NCBI GenBank assembly: GCA_022565795.1 | Contig: JAIUMA010000011.1 | Span: forward strand, 1-64,000 | Direction of reading: 5' to 3' | Length of the DNA: 64,000 nucleotides | Origin: Balneolia bacterium | GTDB lineage: Bacteria; Bacteroidota; Rhodothermia; Balneolales; Cyclonatronaceae | Shown here: in pieces, positions 1 to 9,197 of the stretch | Position numbering within the stretch: the stretch's first letter is position 1 | Layout of the letters: the number at the start of each line of letters is the position of its first letter | Notes under the pieces: generated by a model | The model's input: only the letters and a program-made list of their open reading frames with translations | What the model was told of the DNA's origin: nothing | The model's database searches: none | Program-made: the position numbers and the translations under genes

Positions 1-2
1 CT

Positions 3-62
3 GACGTCTATGCGCCCACCGGCGTATCCGCACAAAAGGTAAAAGATGTTTATCTTGACTGA
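3..62 (+). CDS. C-terminal tail of an unidentified protein (cut by window edge)
   Basis: Frame 3 is open from the window edge for 19 codons and ends in TGA; the peptide ends ...VSAQKVKDVYLD. The other two forward frames either contain a stop at once or read as basic, improbable sequence. The piece is too short to name. It is followed by about 265 bases without a gene, so it is probably the last gene of the previous unit. Confidence 0.4.
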   Translation, partial: DVYAPTGVSAQKVKDVYLD

Positions 63-204
63 TGATCTAATTACTGAATCCGTAATGCAGGGGTTTGTTT
101 TTGCAACTTGAAAGAAATTACCCTCTGGATGGTTTTATAAACGCAAATTAAGTTAGATTTGATTTTCCCCGGACACTAGTGATTCACAATTCAAAACCAG
201 AAGC

Positions 205-214
205 CCATCACCCT
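205..214 (-). repeat. AGGGTGATGG dispersed decamer, intergenic copy
   Basis: The plus strand reads CCATCACCCT here, in the gene-free stretch before the sialidase-like lipoprotein. It is one of eight exact copies in the window; see the finding on this motif. Function unknown. Confidence 0.5.
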
Positions 215-328
215 GCAAAGCACCCGGAACTGGTTTTGCATACCCCTCACCATACCATCACTTGTTTTCATACTCTGCTTGCCGTAACCTGACCAAAGGT
301 TAATCTACTATACCAACCAGAACCAGAT

Positions 329-1606
329 GTGAATATGTTGCGTTTTTTAAAAGCTTGTGCACTGCTTCTTCTTATTTTTTTATGCTCATGTACAGCTGAA
401 AATCAGGATCAGACGTCTGATTCAACAGAGACTGATACGCCTTCACTTTCCATATACGAGCTAGACAACCCTGCCGGACCCGGCTCCCGATACCCAAGCC
501 TTTTTACCGACAATTCAGGCGCCATACACATGAGCTGGACAACGGTCGAGAACGATTCCGTCCGCACAATAGCATCTGTATTTAAAGACGGGGAATGGTC
601 GGATTCCCAGGTTTTCAGCAAGGGTGCGACAGCAGCATATTTTGTAAACTGGGCCGACTTCCCCTCTGTTGTCGGTCGTAACGGAGCACCTCTGGCCGCT
701 CATCATCTGAAAAAAGTAGATGGCGGAACCTTTGCCTACCATGTTGAAGTGAGCTTTTATAATCCTGACTCGTCCGGCTGGAATTCGTCTTTCAGGGCTC
801 ATAAAGACGACAGCCCCACCGAGCATGGGTTTGTTTCGATGGCCGCTCTTCGGGATGATGCAGTTCTCGCCATCTGGCTGGACGGACGCTACACCGAAGG
901 CGCACACGGGAACCCAGACTTCTCCCATTCCATGACCCTCAGATCCGCCGAGCTTCATGCCAACGGATCCATAACCCGTAAGCAAGAAATTGACAATACC
1001 GTTTGTGATTGCTGCCAGACTGATCTCATTCCCGTTAGTGATGGATACCTGGCCATATACAGGAATCGCGAGGAGGGCGAAATCCGTGACATCTTCTTTT
1101 CCAGATACAGCCTCGCAACCGGTGAATGGAGCGAACCACAACCCCTTCACCGCGACGGCTGGGTAATTTTCGGATGTCCGGTAAACGGCCCGCGCGGCGC
1201 CAGTTCAGATAGTACCGTGGCTATTGTGTGGTTTACCGAAGCGGAAGGTAAGCCTGAAATCAAGCTGGCGATTTCTCAGGATGACGGACGAAGTTTTGAT
1301 TCACCAATTGTTCTGGAAACAGAAAAACCTGCCGGCCGCACCGACGTGCTTTTCGCAGATGATGGCAGACTTTTTGTAAGCTGGCTCGATATGAGTGACG
1401 GTAACGGCTACATAATGCTTCAGGAGTTCGATTCCGCGGGGAATCACGTTTCAGATGTGATTAAACTGCAGCAGGCAGAGTACAGCCCGCGGGGTGGTTT
1501 CCCCCGTATGGCCGTTTTGCAGGACTCAATCCTGCTCGCCTGGACGCAAACACAACCTGAAATGCAGGTTAGAACAGCTCTGATCGAGATTGACATAAGC
1601 TCCTAA
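329..1606 (+). CDS. Sialidase/BNR-fold lipoprotein
   Basis: A 425-residue secreted lipoprotein. The N-terminus has a hydrophobic signal ending in a lipobox (LCSC, Cys about residue 21), so it is probably anchored to the outer membrane or periplasmic face. The rest has the repeating Ser/Asp-rich blades of the sialidase (BNR/Asp-box) beta-propeller fold, for example DDGRSF near residue 330, and phrases such as IHMSWT and FVSWLD at regular spacing. A CDCC cluster near residues 227-230 is unusual and could bind metal or form disulfides. GTG at 329 or ATG two codons later can start it; neither has a clear ribosome-binding site. Substrate unknown; true sialidase activity cannot be claimed because the catalytic Arg triad was not identified. 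Confidence 0.8.
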   Translation: MNMLRFLKACALLLLIFLCSCTAENQDQTSDSTETDTPSLSIYELDNPAGPGSRYPSLFTDNSGAIHMSWTTVENDSVRTIASVFKDGEWSDSQVFSKGATAAYFVNWADFPSVVGRNGAPLAAHHLKKVDGGTFAYHVEVSFYNPDSSGWNSSFRAHKDDSPTEHGFVSMAALRDDAVLAIWLDGRYTEGAHGNPDFSHSMTLRSAELHANGSITRKQEIDNTVCDCCQTDLIPVSDGYLAIYRNREEGEIRDIFFSRYSLATGEWSEPQPLHRDGWVIFGCPVNGPRGASSDSTVAIVWFTEAEGKPEIKLAISQDDGRSFDSPIVLETEKPAGRTDVLFADDGRLFVSWLDMSDGNGYIMLQEFDSAGNHVSDVIKLQQAEYSPRGGFPRMAVLQDSILLAWTQTQPEMQVRTALIEIDISS

Positions 1607-1843
1607 ATCGGAGCACCGTCATCAACCTTATTCTATTGTTTTCATTAAATAACGACTTAAACACCTCCGTTTTTTACTAAAATGATGATTATACTTTTTG
1701 TGAAAAATAGTTTTAATGGTTACAATAGAGCCACATATTGAAGGTTTGAATAAACATAAAAATCCGGTTCTATTTTAATAGCGGATCATCTTCTTAGTTT
1801 AACAATACCTTATCAATAAATTCCTAGAACTGTTCTGTAGTTT

Positions 1844-4312
1844 GTGATAATGGATCGTGGCCATAAGGCTCTTGCAAAAAGGGTTAAGGAAAAGTCCGGG
1901 TTTGAGCAGGTGTATCACAAAGATTGTGAGCACATCTCCTATTTAATTTTCCAGGATACAGGAGAAAAAATTAGCGCCAGCACCCTGAAGCGTTTTTTTG
2001 GGCTGGTCAATTCCAGCGTTAGTCCGTCGAACTTCACGCTCGATATTCTTGCGCGCTATACGGGTTTCGCCAGCTTCAGCGCGTTTAAGAACCAAAACGG
2101 TCGTCCACCCAAAAAATCAGAAGAAGAAAAAACCGGTTTATCTGCACGGCAGCTTCAAAAGGCCGCAGACACCCACCTCAGGGATCAGTTCCAGGGACAG
2201 TCCGAACCTCACAAAACCATTGAGAGAAAATCCGTGCTTAAAGAGCTTTATCAGTTTGTTGGCTCCGGCGAGTACGCTGTTTATCCGATGATTGCACCCG
2301 GCGGTTTTGGGAAAACCGTAACTGCGCTTCAGTTTGCCCTCGACCTTAGAAAAAAAAGCGGAGGTAATGAGCTTGTTCTTGTTACGAAGGCATCATTTTT
2401 AGCACCTCTTTTGATACAAAATGCAGGTCCGGCTGCCTGCGTGAAAGCTATCTGTGAATCTTCCGGATGCAGCACTGAAGACACGGCCGCCGTGCTCGCA
2501 GATGCCGGAGTGCGAAAAACCATCATTATTGATGCGGTAGACGAGGCCGGCCCCTACAAAAAGGATGTATTCAGCCTGTTTGAAGCCCTGATGCAACTTT
2601 GCCATCAGGTTGGAGACTATCCCGAATGCCGGGTTATCTTCAGCCAGAGAACGGAAAGCTGGCAAAGCTGTTCATCCAACATCCGTACGCAGCCGGACTG
2701 GAGCAGGTGGTTCCACCAGCCGGATGCACCTCTGTCGGGCGATGAGTTCATCACCCTGCCTGAGCTAACCGACAATGAAATCGACGAGCTATGGCACAAG
2801 CTTACCGGGATTGCTGACATACAACTCAGCAGCCTCAACACAGCACAGATGCGGAGTCCAAGCCACATCACCCTGCTAAGCCGAACCCAAAGCAGCAAAA
2901 AATACAACTATGTCGAGCAGGATGTGGTAAGCACCTACCTGCAGCATCTCATGTATGATGCTCCCGAAAGTACGGGCAACCGGGCCATTTTCAGGCAAAT
3001 ACTTGATTCGTTCTTTCAGCAGGATCATAAGACCTATGCGGACCTAAGCGAGCTGGATCATATCATTACACAGTATCCCAGGGCATGGGAGGAGCTGCTG
3101 GGCAAAAACATTATTCGTGTAAGTGATGCAAACCCTGGCTCATTCATAAGAAAGGTACACGTCAGGTTCTCTCATCAGATTTATCTGGAGTGTCTTACCG
3201 CGCTTTTCTGGTATCAGGCGAATGATATCTCAACCAATGATCTGCAGGAATTCCACGAGCGGCACAAAGAAAAGAGCATCTATCTCGGAATTTTGGGCAA
3301 CCTGCTCTGGATTTTTTTTCGTGACCACAGACAAGATTTGCTTCTCGCCCTGCTCGATCTGGACCTGGATTTAAACACAAAGAAGGCTTTAGCCAGATCC
3401 ACATTCTACGTCTGGCACAGCGACACCGAATGGATGAAGCACATGCTGCCTGAGCTGGCAGGACATCCTGTATTCCGTCTGCTCTATTTCGAACACCTCG
3501 TAATCATTGATGAACTGCCCGGCTTTTATGGGATGGCCATCGAAAGCTACTACGAAAAGTCTGACAGCGTACAGGACAAGCTGTTTGCACAGAGCATCAT
3601 CGCACTGCGCGGAATCCTGGAACTGGATATGGAACGACTTTCCGCGGCTATAGGCAAAATCAAAAAGCTCACCGTTTCGGATGGCGATCATGAGTTCCCA
3701 AGAGTACGAGCCTCGGTATATACGGCCCTCTACGAATTCCTGAAGGGAAGCGATCCGGAAGAATTCATTCTTCAGTCCGAAAAAATAACTGAAGCAACGT
3801 TGGCCAATCCGGCCTATGAAAGGCCCCAAATGATTATGCATCTGCACGCTTTCGGTCTCTGGCTAATGGGAGAAAAAGATCGGATACGCAGTCTTTTTGA
3901 GCGCTATAGCAATCGGTTTCCATCGGCCGGATCGATCTGGGGTAACTCCTATGAAGCCCGCTTTTTCCTAAGCCTGGCCGCCATTCTGGAGGATAGCGGA
4001 ATATCGACTCACAATTATGAGTACGAAGAAATTCGTAACAAAACCATTATGGACCGGGGTGAAGGCCTCACATCCCGATGTGTATTTAACCTGGTAGCGG
4101 CTTTTAAAGAAGCAAACAAGCAGAACCCCGATACGGCCTTAAACAGGCTGGAAGACGTCATTTCGACATCGAAAGAAAAAAAATACCTGCTTTTTGAAGC
4201 TGCAGCCAGCATACTAAAAGCCCGTATTGAAGGAAATGCCGAAGAAGAGGACCGGTGGCGGGAGCTTGCAGAAAAACGGGGATTTGGAAAAATCAGTCTG
4301 TTCAATAACTAA
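1844..4312 (+). CDS. STAND/NACHT-like P-loop ATPase with Bacteroidota-type N-terminal domain
   Basis: An 822-residue protein. Residues 1-85 form a small helical domain with the pattern STLKRFFG...TLDILARYTGF..F, seen at the N-terminus of many uncharacterised Bacteroidota proteins and possibly DNA- or partner-binding. A nucleotide-binding domain follows: Walker A APGGFGKT at about 151-158, Walker B TIIIDAVDEA at about 226-235 and a sensor-like SQRTESW near 268. From about 340 to the end it is all helical, without clear repeat periodicity. This is the plan of STAND switches, which include regulators and phage-defence (Avs-type) proteins; no effector nuclease, TIR or protease domain is visible. 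GTG 1844 or ATG 1850 may be the start. It stands alone, with AT-rich flanks and a terminator behind. Confidence 0.7.
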   Translation: MIMDRGHKALAKRVKEKSGFEQVYHKDCEHISYLIFQDTGEKISASTLKRFFGLVNSSVSPSNFTLDILARYTGFASFSAFKNQNGRPPKKSEEEKTGLSARQLQKAADTHLRDQFQGQSEPHKTIERKSVLKELYQFVGSGEYAVYPMIAPGGFGKTVTALQFALDLRKKSGGNELVLVTKASFLAPLLIQNAGPAACVKAICESSGCSTEDTAAVLADAGVRKTIIIDAVDEAGPYKKDVFSLFEALMQLCHQVGDYPECRVIFSQRTESWQSCSSNIRTQPDWSRWFHQPDAPLSGDEFITLPELTDNEIDELWHKLTGIADIQLSSLNTAQMRSPSHITLLSRTQSSKKYNYVEQDVVSTYLQHLMYDAPESTGNRAIFRQILDSFFQQDHKTYADLSELDHIITQYPRAWEELLGKNIIRVSDANPGSFIRKVHVRFSHQIYLECLTALFWYQANDISTNDLQEFHERHKEKSIYLGILGNLLWIFFRDHRQDLLLALLDLDLDLNTKKALARSTFYVWHSDTEWMKHMLPELAGHPVFRLLYFEHLVIIDELPGFYGMAIESYYEKSDSVQDKLFAQSIIALRGILELDMERLSAAIGKIKKLTVSDGDHEFPRVRASVYTALYEFLKGSDPEEFILQSEKITEATLANPAYERPQMIMHLHAFGLWLMGEKDRIRSLFERYSNRFPSAGSIWGNSYEARFFLSLAAILEDSGISTHNYEYEEIRNKTIMDRGEGLTSRCVFNLVAAFKEANKQNPDTALNRLEDVISTSKEKKYLLFEAAASILKARIEGNAEEEDRWRELAEKRGFGKISLFNN

Positions 4313-4363
4313 TAGCGACCGCAGAACCTGGCTGCACCCCCACGCTTTTCTTTTAAAAAAACA

Positions 4364-4391
4364 CCCGCACGCCATTTCACCGGCGTGCGGG
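4364..4391 (+). terminator. Hairpin terminator behind the STAND ATPase
   Basis: A perfect 10-bp GC-rich stem, CCCGCACGCC (4364-4373) with GGCGTGCGGG (4382-4391), and an 8-base loop. It is followed by only TTT on the plus strand, but is preceded by a run of A that would be a good U-tract on the minus strand, so it may work in both directions. Confidence 0.7.
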
Positions 4392-4670
4392 TTTGGACTG
4401 TAGTTTTACTTGTGAAAACTAAAAACTAAGGTGCAAACACAATCTTTGGATTACTTCAAAGATCCGGCCGGAAACGAGACTATGTATACCCCAGCCGTTC
4501 AACTAAACTACCCCTTACCATTCTACTTCATGATAGCCGTCAAAAAAAAATTCTAACCATTCAGCTCACCCTTTAAACCACAATTGTACCACATTCTAAA
4601 TCATTGCTCCGCTTAAACTTTCGCTGTAATTCAACACCTTTAAAATCCGGCTTCGCTGGTACTTTTTCAA

Positions 4671-4697
4671 AGTTCAAAAAGTTCAATTAGTTCACAA
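4671..4697. repeat. Three tandem 9-bp repeats (AGTTCANNN)
   Basis: AGTTCA occurs at 4671, 4680 and 4689, exactly 9 bp apart, as AGTTCAAAA, AGTTCAATT and AGTTCACAA. Close spacing upstream of the symporter gene suggests a regulator-binding array, but 9 bp is not a full helical turn. Function unknown. Confidence 0.4.
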
Positions 4698-4796
4698 ACA
4701 CAAGTAATTTATTTACAAAAGTTTAAGCACCCATCAACCGTCGTACTTAACAGCAAATTGGCAGGCTTGAACTACAGCAGGGCTTCTCATCTGTTT

Positions 4797-4804
4797 TATA
4801 TTTG
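4797..4804 (+). promoter_or_regulatory. Candidate -7 element (TATATTTG) for the symporter gene
   Basis: TATATTTG matches the Bacteroidota -7 consensus TAnnTTTG and lies 14 bases before the ATG. No TTG -33 element is seen at the expected 17-20 base spacing, so support is partial. Confidence 0.3.
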
Positions 4805-4818
4805 AGTACATTCCCGCT

Positions 4819-6504
4819 ATGACAGACATATTCATCGTAGCTGCCTTTCTGTTGTTTTGGTTTTTATCTCTGTTCCGGAGGGAGCAGAGCTTTAAAAATA
4901 TGTTCGGCAGCCTCGCACCCCTGCCGTGGTGGGTTACGGGGTTTTCTTTAACCGTTATTGCCGTAAATGTCACCTACGCTGTGCTGCTTGCAGGGCTTGC
5001 GTTCAGTGGCGGATTTCAGGAGTTGTGGTGGGTATTTATCGGGAATATTGGCATTGGCTTCACGGCCTTTATTTTTTCTCATTACTGGGCCCGAAGCGGA
5101 GTTAACACAGACAATCAGATTGTGAAGCTCAGGTTTTCCGGTCGTGCCAGCAACATTCTGCAGACCTTCCGTGCCGGGTATGTGGGCGTTCTTGTTTTTC
5201 CGCTGCTCTGTGCACAAATGACCGTGGCCTTTGCCGGCTTTTTGTCTGCATTCTCCGGCCTTTCTTACAGCTTCAGTCTGCTTATTACCATCGCTATTCT
5301 GCTGTTGAACGTCACTCGTACAACCTTTAATACGAAGGTTCGCATGGACGTATTTATGGGGCTGTTGTTTACGGCCATCATCCTGATCATTTCGTTATGG
5401 CTTCTCATCTCGGCCGGCGGGCCGCATCAACTCGGGTCCGCTATTACGGAGCGAACCGGACCTGTCCGGATTCTGCCTGACTCCGGCGGCATTTTCAGCC
5501 GGGCGGATTTCCTTGTGCTCATTCTGGTTGCCTGGTGGTCGTCTTACCTGATGGATGGTGCCGGTCTTCAGGCGCAGCGATTTATCCATATGAACAGCCG
5601 AAGGGATTTGATTAAAGGCGCGCTCTTTCAGGGAATAGCAATGGCTGTGATTACCTTTTTTCTGCTCATTATCGTGTCTGCGGCGCTCTATTTTTATCCT
5701 GAAATGATAAACGGCGAGCAGGCCCTCTTCCGGCTTTTTGCGGAAGAGCTTCCACCCGGACTCCGCGCCTTAAGCCTTATTGCCATAGGTATCGCCTATC
5801 TCACAACGGTTGAAGCCTTCATTAACCTGAGCAGCTCCTACATCATGATTGATCTGCTTGATTACGATAGGGCCAGCTTCACCGATTCCAAAAAACGCTG
5901 GCACACCTATATTTCTATAGTTCTGATATCTCTGTTTATTGTTTGCATCGCCTTTTTCTTCGAAAGCGTAGAACAAATTTTCAGGTTTATTTTGGTGATA
6001 ACAGCCGGCGTCGGGCCTGTATTCCTGCTTCGCTGGTGGTGGTGGCGCATCAACGCCTGGTCGCAGCTATCGGCTATGCTCAGCTCTCTAATCTATGCCG
6101 TTTTATACGAATTCGCCTATGAGGAGTGGACTGCTTTCCGGGATATGATGGACACAGCAGCGTTCTCCCTGGGCATGCAGCCATTTTCCATAAAAGTACT
6201 GGTTCTTACTGCAATTGTGATGGCTACCTGGCTGAGCGTCACCTTCCTTACCAGCCCCGACGACACTTCGCACCTAAAGGCCTTTTACAAAAGGGTACGG
6301 CCACACGGCTGGTGGAAGCCGGTTACAGGTCAATCTTCAAGACCGCTGCTCAAAACGTTGGCCACTGCCATACTTGCCGGCTTCACCCTGCTGAGCATGC
6401 ACTTTATTTTCTTTCCCCTCTTTTTCGGGGTAGCCTGGCATTCGCTCGTCCTGCTGGTGGTCGCCGGCGGTATGCTTTGGATTCTCGTGAAAAGGGCTCT
6501 TTAA
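4819..6504 (+). CDS. Sodium:solute symporter (SSS family)
   Basis: A 561-residue integral inner-membrane protein with about 13-14 hydrophobic segments. The early sequence (SLAPLPWWVTGFSLTVIAVN, residues about 31-50) and the later WWSSYLMDGAG and TTVEAFINLSSSYIMIDL blocks have the LeuT-fold organisation of the SSS family (sugar, proline, pantothenate, sialate and other sodium-coupled uptake). The Bacteroidota subgroup with this W-rich N-terminus is usually annotated simply as Na+:solute symporter. The substrate cannot be read from sequence. It converges with panC only 10 bp downstream, so no separate terminator is visible. Confidence 0.85.
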   Translation: MTDIFIVAAFLLFWFLSLFRREQSFKNMFGSLAPLPWWVTGFSLTVIAVNVTYAVLLAGLAFSGGFQELWWVFIGNIGIGFTAFIFSHYWARSGVNTDNQIVKLRFSGRASNILQTFRAGYVGVLVFPLLCAQMTVAFAGFLSAFSGLSYSFSLLITIAILLLNVTRTTFNTKVRMDVFMGLLFTAIILIISLWLLISAGGPHQLGSAITERTGPVRILPDSGGIFSRADFLVLILVAWWSSYLMDGAGLQAQRFIHMNSRRDLIKGALFQGIAMAVITFFLLIIVSAALYFYPEMINGEQALFRLFAEELPPGLRALSLIAIGIAYLTTVEAFINLSSSYIMIDLLDYDRASFTDSKKRWHTYISIVLISLFIVCIAFFFESVEQIFRFILVITAGVGPVFLLRWWWWRINAWSQLSAMLSSLIYAVLYEFAYEEWTAFRDMMDTAAFSLGMQPFSIKVLVLTAIVMATWLSVTFLTSPDDTSHLKAFYKRVRPHGWWKPVTGQSSRPLLKTLATAILAGFTLLSMHFIFFPLFFGVAWHSLVLLVVAGGMLWILVKRAL

Positions 6505-6514
6505 CTTTTGGCAG

Positions 6515-7384
6515 TCAGCCTATGGAGAAAAGTACGTTATCAATCAGACGGGCTTTTCCAAGATAGGCAGCGGCGGCTAAAACATACGTTTTACCCTGTT
6601 CCAAACGCAGTGGTGGCTGAAGCGTGTCATACTCAACAAGCTGCAAATAGTCCGGCTTAAAGCCCGCCTTTTCCAGCTCTTCCTTTCCCTGTTGGGCCAT
6701 TTTTTGAACAAACGATCGAACATCATCCTGTCCCTTATGTTCTGCCAGCTCACGACTCAGCTTTTGAAGGGTCGCAAACAGCTGTGGCGCAGCAATACGT
6801 TCGCTGCGATCGAGGTAGACGTTTCTACTGCTCAGCGCCAGCCCGTCTGCAGCGCGAACGGTTTGCCCCATCACAATATCGATATCATGATTAAACTCTG
6901 CAGCCATCTGCTCCAGAATCCGAAACTGCTGTATATCCTTCTGACCAAATACCGCGACATCAGGCTTCACCATATTAAACAGCTTATTCACAATCTGAAT
7001 AACACCGTCGAAGTGTCCGGGTCTTGAAGCACCACAAAGATTATTACCAAGGGTTGAGAGGCTCATCTTAATGTAGGTTTTACCGCCATAAACCTCATCA
7101 CGTTCAGGACAAAAAACGGCATCAGCACCGGCTTTTCGACACTTTTCAAGATCATCTTCCAGTCTTCGCGGATACGCTTCAAAATCCTCGCCCGGCCCAA
7201 ACTGTGTAGGGTTTACAAAAATCGACACCACCACTTTTTTTGCTTTTGACCGTGCCAGCCGAATGAGGTCGAGATGCCCTTCATGCAGGGCGCCCATCGT
7301 AGGGACGAATCCAACTTTGTGTCCGTCGGTGTGAGCGCCATTAGTGAACGTGCGTATTTCAGCTACCGTCTTTGCAATAAACAT
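6515..7384 (-). CDS. panC: Pantothenate synthetase
   Basis: Condenses beta-alanine with pantoate, using ATP via a pantoyl-adenylate, in the last step of pantothenate (coenzyme A precursor) synthesis. At 289 residues it has family length. It shows the nucleotidyl-transferase motif PTMGALHEGHL (about 29-39), the conserved SIFVNPTQFGPGEDFEAYPR stretch and GQKDIQQF, plus LSSRNVYL near 190 (family SSRN). ATG at 7384 is followed directly by a typical N-terminus. No panB or panD is nearby. The gene stands alone between the symporter gene (convergent) and the E2 gene upstream, from which a terminator separates it. Confidence 0.95.
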   Translation of the reverse strand: MFIAKTVAEIRTFTNGAHTDGHKVGFVPTMGALHEGHLDLIRLARSKAKKVVVSIFVNPTQFGPGEDFEAYPRRLEDDLEKCRKAGADAVFCPERDEVYGGKTYIKMSLSTLGNNLCGASRPGHFDGVIQIVNKLFNMVKPDVAVFGQKDIQQFRILEQMAAEFNHDIDIVMGQTVRAADGLALSSRNVYLDRSERIAAPQLFATLQKLSRELAEHKGQDDVRSFVQKMAQQGKEELEKAGFKPDYLQLVEYDTLQPPLRLEQGKTYVLAAAAYLGKARLIDNVLFSIG

Positions 7385-7486
7385 ATGCGTATCTGTTCTT
7401 CAGATTATGCGAACATGAGCCTTCATAAAGCTCTTTGTTCAAGTCGAATGATTTCTTTCAATATCGTTAAGTTTCGGGCAAAAAAA

Positions 7487-7514
7487 ATCCGGCATCTTTA
7501 ATCAGATGCCGGAT
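7487..7514 (-). terminator. Terminator of the E2 gene
   Basis: A perfect 11-bp stem, ATCCGGCATCT (7487-7497) with AGATGCCGGAT (7504-7514), and a 6-base loop. Read on the minus strand it is followed by a run of about seven T, a textbook intrinsic terminator 27 bp behind the E2 stop codon. Confidence 0.9.
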
Positions 7515-7540
7515 TTCATTAACTAAGCCCGGAGACTTTT

Positions 7541-8977
7541 TCAGATAGTGCGGTTCGGATCGAACTCTTCGAGCAGCTGCTTCACACGCTGAACAAAGGC
7601 TCCACCAAGGGCACCATCAATAATTCTGTGGTCGTAGCTCATGGAGAGGTACACCATGTGGCGAATTGCAATTACATCATTGCCATCGATTTCCATTACC
7701 ATCGGGCGCTTCTGAATAATACCCGTTCCAAAAATGGCAACCTGCGGCTGATTGATAATCGGTGTGCCCATCAGGTTACCCACGCTACCATAATTGGTGA
7801 GCGTGAAGGTACCACCTGCGAGATCATCCGGTGAAAGCTGCTTATGACGGGCTTTGCCGGCAAGTTCATTGGTTGAACGAGCCAGTCCGTAGAGGTTCAT
7901 GTCACCTGCATTTTTGATAACGGGAACAATGAGACCTCCTGAGCCGGATTCACCAAGCGCCACGGCAATGCCGTAGTTGATGTCGCGCTTCATGTGGATT
8001 TCATCACCGTTTACAGAGCTGTTCATCAGCGGGAATTCACGAAGCGCCTGAATAGTAGCCTCGATGAAAAACGGAGTAAATGTTAGTTTGAAACCATTTT
8101 CTTTGTAGAATTTGTCCTTGTTCTTCTCGCGGAACTTAACAAGGTTAGTTACATCGGCCTCACCAAAGGTCGTAACGTGCGCTGAGGTCTGCTTGGACTT
8201 CACCATATGCTCGGCAATCACCTTACGCATACGATCCATTTTAATAACCTGAACGTTTTCAACCGGACGTCCTGCGTGGATTTCACCAGCGTGGATTTCA
8301 CCACTGCCTTTAGGTGCGGACGATGCAGCTTGTTTCTCAACCGGCTTGGAAAGTCCGGATCCGGAGCTTGCAGCTGCCGGCTTGGAAGTAGTGGCTGAAC
8401 CTCTGTTTTCGAGATAGTCCATCACATCCTGCTTGTTTACACGACCCTGCGAGCCGGAGCCTTCGATTGATTCAAGCTCTTCCTGCGAAAGTCCTTCTTT
8501 TTCGGCTATGGAGCGAACAAGCGGAGAAAAGAAACGACCGTCGCTGCCATGGCGCTGTGGAGGCGTGTCGCCTTCAACAGTTTTAGCCTGAGCTTCTGCA
8601 GGTGCTTCTTCCTTTTCCTGCTCCTGCGGCTCCTCAGCCTCTGCGGCTGCCGGCTCTTCTTCAGTTTCTTCAGGTGCCTCTTCAGCGGCTGCCTCAGACT
8701 TGGAGTCCCCCCCGCCGGCACTAACATCGGCATCCATGTCGGTTTCAATAATAGCGATTGGCTTACCTACTTCAATGACGTCGCCGGCTTCTGCAAGAAT
8801 CTCAACCAATATTCCGGACTCGGGTGCCGGAACTTCTGAATCCACCTTATCGGTAGCTATTTCAAGAATAGTTTCATCCTGCTCAATTGTATCGCCAACG
8901 CTTTTCGTCCATTCGATTACGGTACCTTCCATAATCGATTCGCCCATTTTGGGCATTACCATTTCAACTCTTGCCAT
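7541..8977 (-). CDS. Dihydrolipoamide acyltransferase, E2 of a 2-oxoacid dehydrogenase complex
   Basis: A 478-residue E2 core subunit. Order of parts: lipoyl domain (1-80) with the lipoylated lysine in TDKVDSE; an acidic Glu/Ala/Pro linker (about 90-145); the peripheral-subunit-binding domain (FFSPLVRSIAEKEGLS..., about 150-190); a Ser/Lys/Pro linker; and the catalytic acyltransferase domain (about 240-478) with the active-site DHRIIDG near the C-terminus. The domain resembles branched-chain (BkdB-like) or mixed-specificity E2 proteins, but the substrate cannot be fixed. E1 and E3 genes are not adjacent. A small in-frame tandem (GEIHAGEIHAG) lies in the second linker. Confidence 0.92.
   Translation of the reverse strand: MARVEMVMPKMGESIMEGTVIEWTKSVGDTIEQDETILEIATDKVDSEVPAPESGILVEILAEAGDVIEVGKPIAIIETDMDADVSAGGGDSKSEAAAEEAPEETEEEPAAAEAEEPQEQEKEEAPAEAQAKTVEGDTPPQRHGSDGRFFSPLVRSIAEKEGLSQEELESIEGSGSQGRVNKQDVMDYLENRGSATTSKPAAASSGSGLSKPVEKQAASSAPKGSGEIHAGEIHAGRPVENVQVIKMDRMRKVIAEHMVKSKQTSAHVTTFGEADVTNLVKFREKNKDKFYKENGFKLTFTPFFIEATIQALREFPLMNSSVNGDEIHMKRDINYGIAVALGESGSGGLIVPVIKNAGDMNLYGLARSTNELAGKARHKQLSPDDLAGGTFTLTNYGSVGNLMGTPIINQPQVAIFGTGIIQKRPMVMEIDGNDVIAIRHMVYLSMSYDHRIIDGALGGAFVQRVKQLLEEFDPNRTI
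8282..8311. repeat. 15-bp in-frame tandem repeat in the E2 linker
   Basis: Two adjacent near-identical 15-bp units (GCGTGGATTTCACCA) encode GEIHA twice just before the catalytic domain of the E2 protein. It lies in a flexible linker, so it probably reflects replication slippage without functional cost. The exact phase of the unit is arbitrary. Confidence 0.6.
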
Positions 8978-9197
8978 TAATCTGTTCCCTTGGGGGTTTT
9001 GTTATAAATAATACTTTTTCCTGCGCGGTAATCATGCGGAATGATACCAAAAGTTGTTGAAAAATGTTTTTAAAGAACCACATCATTTGTGGAAACGCTT
9101 TTCCGGTGCGGAAGTTACGAATTTAACGCATCACATTCACCCGTTAATACAATCTGACAACATGTATAAGGCGCTGACAGACAAGGTGAACAGCGTG

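Larger units (their letters stand above)
4313..4818. other. 506-bp gene-free stretch
   Basis: No credible gene is visible on either strand. It holds a strong hairpin at 4364-4391, three 9-bp direct repeats at 4671-4697 and a -7-like element at 4797-4804 in front of the symporter gene. The rest is AT-rich. Confidence 0.7.

Noticed and set aside
8549-8839. Open frame rich in Leu, Phe, Cys and Arg opposite the E2 gene
   Set aside because: It is the antisense shadow of the Glu/Ala-rich linker of the lipoyl protein.
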